Positions 62,202 through 64,000 of a stretch of DNA of 64,000 nucleotides are shown in pieces. Position numbers and translations under genes: made by a program. The notes under the pieces are model-generated. The model had not been told where the DNA came from and did not search any database. It was given only the letters and a program-made list of their open reading frames with translations. Source of the stretch: Salipiger bermudensis (GTDB lineage: Bacteria > Pseudomonadota > Alphaproteobacteria > Rhodobacterales > Rhodobacteraceae); the NCBI RefSeq assembly GCF_020171625.1, contig NZ_JAIUZY010000004.1:372001-436000 (forward strand). Direction: 5' to 3'. Positions within the stretch are counted from its first letter, which is position 1; each line of letters begins with the position of its first letter.

Positions 62202-63377
62202 TCACTCGATGATCTTGGAGACGACGCCGGAGCCGACGGTACGGCCGCCTTCGCGGATGGCGAAGCGGAGGCCGTCTTCCATGGCGATCGGGGCGATCAG
62301 CTCAACCGCGAACTTCAGGTTGTCGCCGGGCATGACCATCTCGGTGCCCTCGGGGAGGGTCACGGTGCCGGTCACGTCGGTGGTCCGGAAGTAGAACTGC
62401 GGACGGTAGTTCGCGAAGAACGGCGTGTGACGGCCGCCTTCTTCCTTGGTCAGGATGTAGACCTCGGCTTCGAACTTGGTGTGCGGCTTCACGGAACCCG
62501 GCTTGCAGAGAACCTGGCCACGCTCGACGCCTTCACGGTCGATGCCGCGCAGCAGGGCGCCGATGTTATCGCCGGCTTCACCGCGGTCGAGCAGCTTGCG
62601 GAACATCTCGACACCGGTGCAGGTGGTCTTCTTGGTGTCGCGAATGCCGACGATTTCCAGTTCGTCGCCGACGTTCACAACGCCACGCTCGACACGGCCG
62701 GTCACAACCGTGCCGCGGCCCGAGATCGAGAACACGTCTTCGATCGGCATCAGGAACGGCTGGTCGACAGCGCGCTCGGGCTGCGGGATGTACTCGTCCA
62801 CGGCAGCCATCAGTTCCTTGATCTTCTCTTCGCCGATTTCCGGATCACGGCCTTCCATCGCCGCAAGCGCGGAGCCCGCGATGATCGGAATGTCGTCGCC
62901 CGGAAAGTCGTACTCGGAGAGCAGCTCGCGGACTTCCATCTCGACGAGCTCGAGGAGCTCCTCGTCGTCCACCTGGTCGACCTTGTTCAGGAACACGACC
63001 ATGGCGGGGATGCCCACCTGGCGGCCCAGGAGGATGTGCTCGCGGGTCTGCGGCATCGGGCCGTCAGCTGCGTTCACAACCAGGATCGCGCCGTCCATCT
63101 GGGCGGCACCGGTGATCATGTTCTTCACGTAGTCGGCGTGGCCGGGGCAGTCGACGTGCGCGTAGTGGCGCGCCTCGGTCTCGTACTCCACGTGCGCGGT
63201 CGAGATCGTGATGCCGCGGGCTTTTTCTTCCGGTGCGCCGTCGATCTGATCGTAGGCACGGAAGTCACCGAAGTACTTGGTGATCGCCGCCGTCAGCGTC
63301 GTCTTACCGTGGTCAACGTGACCGATCGTGCCGATGTTGCAGTGCGGTTTGCCGCGCTCAAACTTTTCCTTTGCCAT
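62202..63377 (-). CDS. tuf: Elongation factor Tu, copy 2
   Basis: A 391-residue EF-Tu identical in protein sequence to the copy at 39815-40990, with all GTPase motifs ([22 protein letters not shown]). About fifteen base differences are all silent, and similarity stops at the gene borders, the pattern left by gene conversion. It stands alone with its own promoter and terminator, upstream of the tRNA-Trp/secE region. The start at MAKEKFERG is set by homology; an in-frame ATG at 63413 adds an unconserved extension. Confidence 0.98.
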   Translation of the reverse strand: MAKEKFERGKPHCNIGTIGHVDHGKTTLTAAITKYFGDFRAYDQIDGAPEEKARGITISTAHVEYETEARHYAHVDCPGHADYVKNMITGAAQMDGAILVVNAADGPMPQTREHILLGRQVGIPAMVVFLNKVDQVDDEELLELVEMEVRELLSEYDFPGDDIPIIAGSALAAMEGRDPEIGEEKIKELMAAVDEYIPQPERAVDQPFLMPIEDVFSISGRGTVVTGRVERGVVNVGDELEIVGIRDTKKTTCTGVEMFRKLLDRGEAGDNIGALLRGIDREGVERGQVLCKPGSVKPHTKFEAEVYILTKEEGGRHTPFFANYRPQFYFRTTDVTGTVTLPEGTEMVMPGDNLKFAVELIAPIAMEDGLRFAIREGGRTVGSGVVSKIIE

Positions 63378-63437
63378 CTTTCTAAGACGCCTCGCCTTTT
63401 CCAGGGGCCCCAAATGACCCGGTTTCGCATCGCGGGC

Positions 63438-63466
63438 CGTTTATTGACTTGCAGAAGGAAAATCAA
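63438..63466 (-). promoter_or_regulatory. Sigma70-type promoter for tuf copy 2
   Basis: On the minus strand: -35 TTGATT (63466-63461), a 17-base spacer and -10 TAAACG (63443-63438), about 60 bases before the tuf start. The same -10 hexamer is used by tRNA-Trp. Confidence 0.65.
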
Positions 63467-63609
63467 GCCGTTCATGCACGGACTGGCAGGCCCCCGCCCG
63501 CACGCGCCTTGCGGGACACGGCCAGAGGCGCGGTGCGCACAAGCCATCGTGATCGCGTACCCCGAGAAACCCCGCGATGAGGCCCCTCTGCGCCCTGCTC
63601 GTCAGGTCC

Positions 63610-64000
63610 TCAGGATGCAGCCTTGCGCGGTGCAGCAGCAGCCGTGCCGGGCTTTTCCCCTGCCGGTGGCTTGGGCGCGTCGGCGGCCTCGGGAGCGGCC
63701 TGCGGAGTGGCGTCCGGGCCGCCGAACCAGCCCTCCTCCGCCTGCATCCGCCGCATCCACTTCTCGATCTGCAGCGCCGCATTGGCCGAGAGGTTGCGCA
63801 TCTGCTGCGCCTTGGTCTGCGTCACGCCCGAGCCCACCACGGTCTCGGCGGTGAAGCTCTCGAGCACGGTGAACTGCTCGGGCTCGGCGTTGAGCTTGGT
63901 CTGGGTGGCGTCGTCCCACACGGTGACCCGCAGGATCAGCGCCGATTTCGGGCTGAACACCAGCGGCACGCCAGGCTGGGCCAGAACGAAGCCCTCGACG
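63610..64000 (-). CDS. Unrecognised protein, C-terminal 129 residues (5' end outside window)
   Basis: The frame is open to the window edge, so the start lies beyond 64000. The visible part reads [20 protein letters not shown], then a beta-rich stretch [21 protein letters not shown] and a helical stretch around [21 protein letters not shown], and ends in a low-complexity Pro/Ala/Lys tail (about the last 35 residues). I cannot name the family. The mixed beta/helix pattern and the Ala/Pro tail suggest an envelope or periplasmic protein, but no signal sequence is in view. Confidence 0.6.
   Translation of the reverse strand, partial: VEGFVLAQPGVPLVFSPKSALILRVTVWDDATQTKLNAEPEQFTVLESFTAETVVGSGVTQTKAQQMRNLSANAALQIEKWMRRMQAEEGWFGGPDATPQAAPEAADAPKPPAGEKPGTAAAAPRKAAS

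Overview
The window is GC-rich, gene-dense DNA from an alphaproteobacterium, most probably a marine Rhodobacteraceae (Roseobacter-group) genome. The evidence is a bztABCD amino-acid importer, a urtABCDE urea importer, an ATP12 assembly factor, the order tuf / tRNA-Trp / secE-nusG-rplKA / rplJL-rpoBC, and a proteasome-like Anbu cluster. There is no CRISPR array, no insertion sequence and no convincing prophage.

Layout. 1-2785 (+) is the end of a chemotaxis operon: cheR (5' cut off), a single-domain receiver, a small helical protein, a CheB with a decayed receiver domain, and cheD. 3021-7040 (-) is a four-gene cluster: circularly permuted ATP-grasp, alpha-E protein, transglutaminase-like peptidase and Anbu. 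This combination is known but biochemically poorly understood. 7507-13708 (+) is urtABCDE. 13965-20221 (+) is a binding-protein-dependent sugar or compatible-solute importer with an internal GH63-type glycosidase resembling glucosylglycerate/mannosylglycerate hydrolases; its first permease carries a DUF11-like periplasmic insertion. 20354-23171 (+) holds crcB, an RluC-type pseudouridine synthase, a HAD phosphatase and ATP12. 23372-27914 (+) is bztABCD.

28110-44077 (-) is the str/S10/spc ribosomal region: rpsL-rpsG-fusA-tuf, rpsJ-rplC-rplD-rplW, rplB-rpsS-rplV-rpsC-rplP, then rpmC to rpmD. The order is the classical one but the unit is broken up. Terminator-like hairpins separate rplW from rplB. 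A terminator, a lambda-lysozyme-like secreted protein and a 2-oxoglutarate-oxygenase-like protein separate rplP from rpmC, where a new sigma70-type promoter is visible. The spc part stops at rpmD with a strong terminator, so rplO and secY are not in the window. 44446-46127 holds a glycosyltransferase-like gene and an EamA exporter that overlap tail to tail.

46276-59105 (-) is secE-nusG-rplK-rplA / rplJ-rplL-rpoB-rpoC with a small DUF2798 membrane protein in between. 59470-62067 holds tRNA-Trp, a ZntB/CorA transporter and two small secreted proteins that share one degenerate repeat of about 40 residues (three copies in one, one in the other). A second tuf, protein-identical to the first, and the 3' end of an unrecognised gene close the window.

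Recurring small structure: GC-rich hairpins follow every ABC binding-protein gene; a structured intergenic repeat occurs three times between 10.9 and 20.3 kb; AT-cored palindromes sit in the rpoB-rpoC gap and after bztD; and the minus-strand housekeeping promoters all show a 17-base spacer. The most interesting leads are the Anbu/ATP-grasp cluster, the secreted repeat pair, the permease with the DUF11-like insertion, and the rearranged ribosomal operon.
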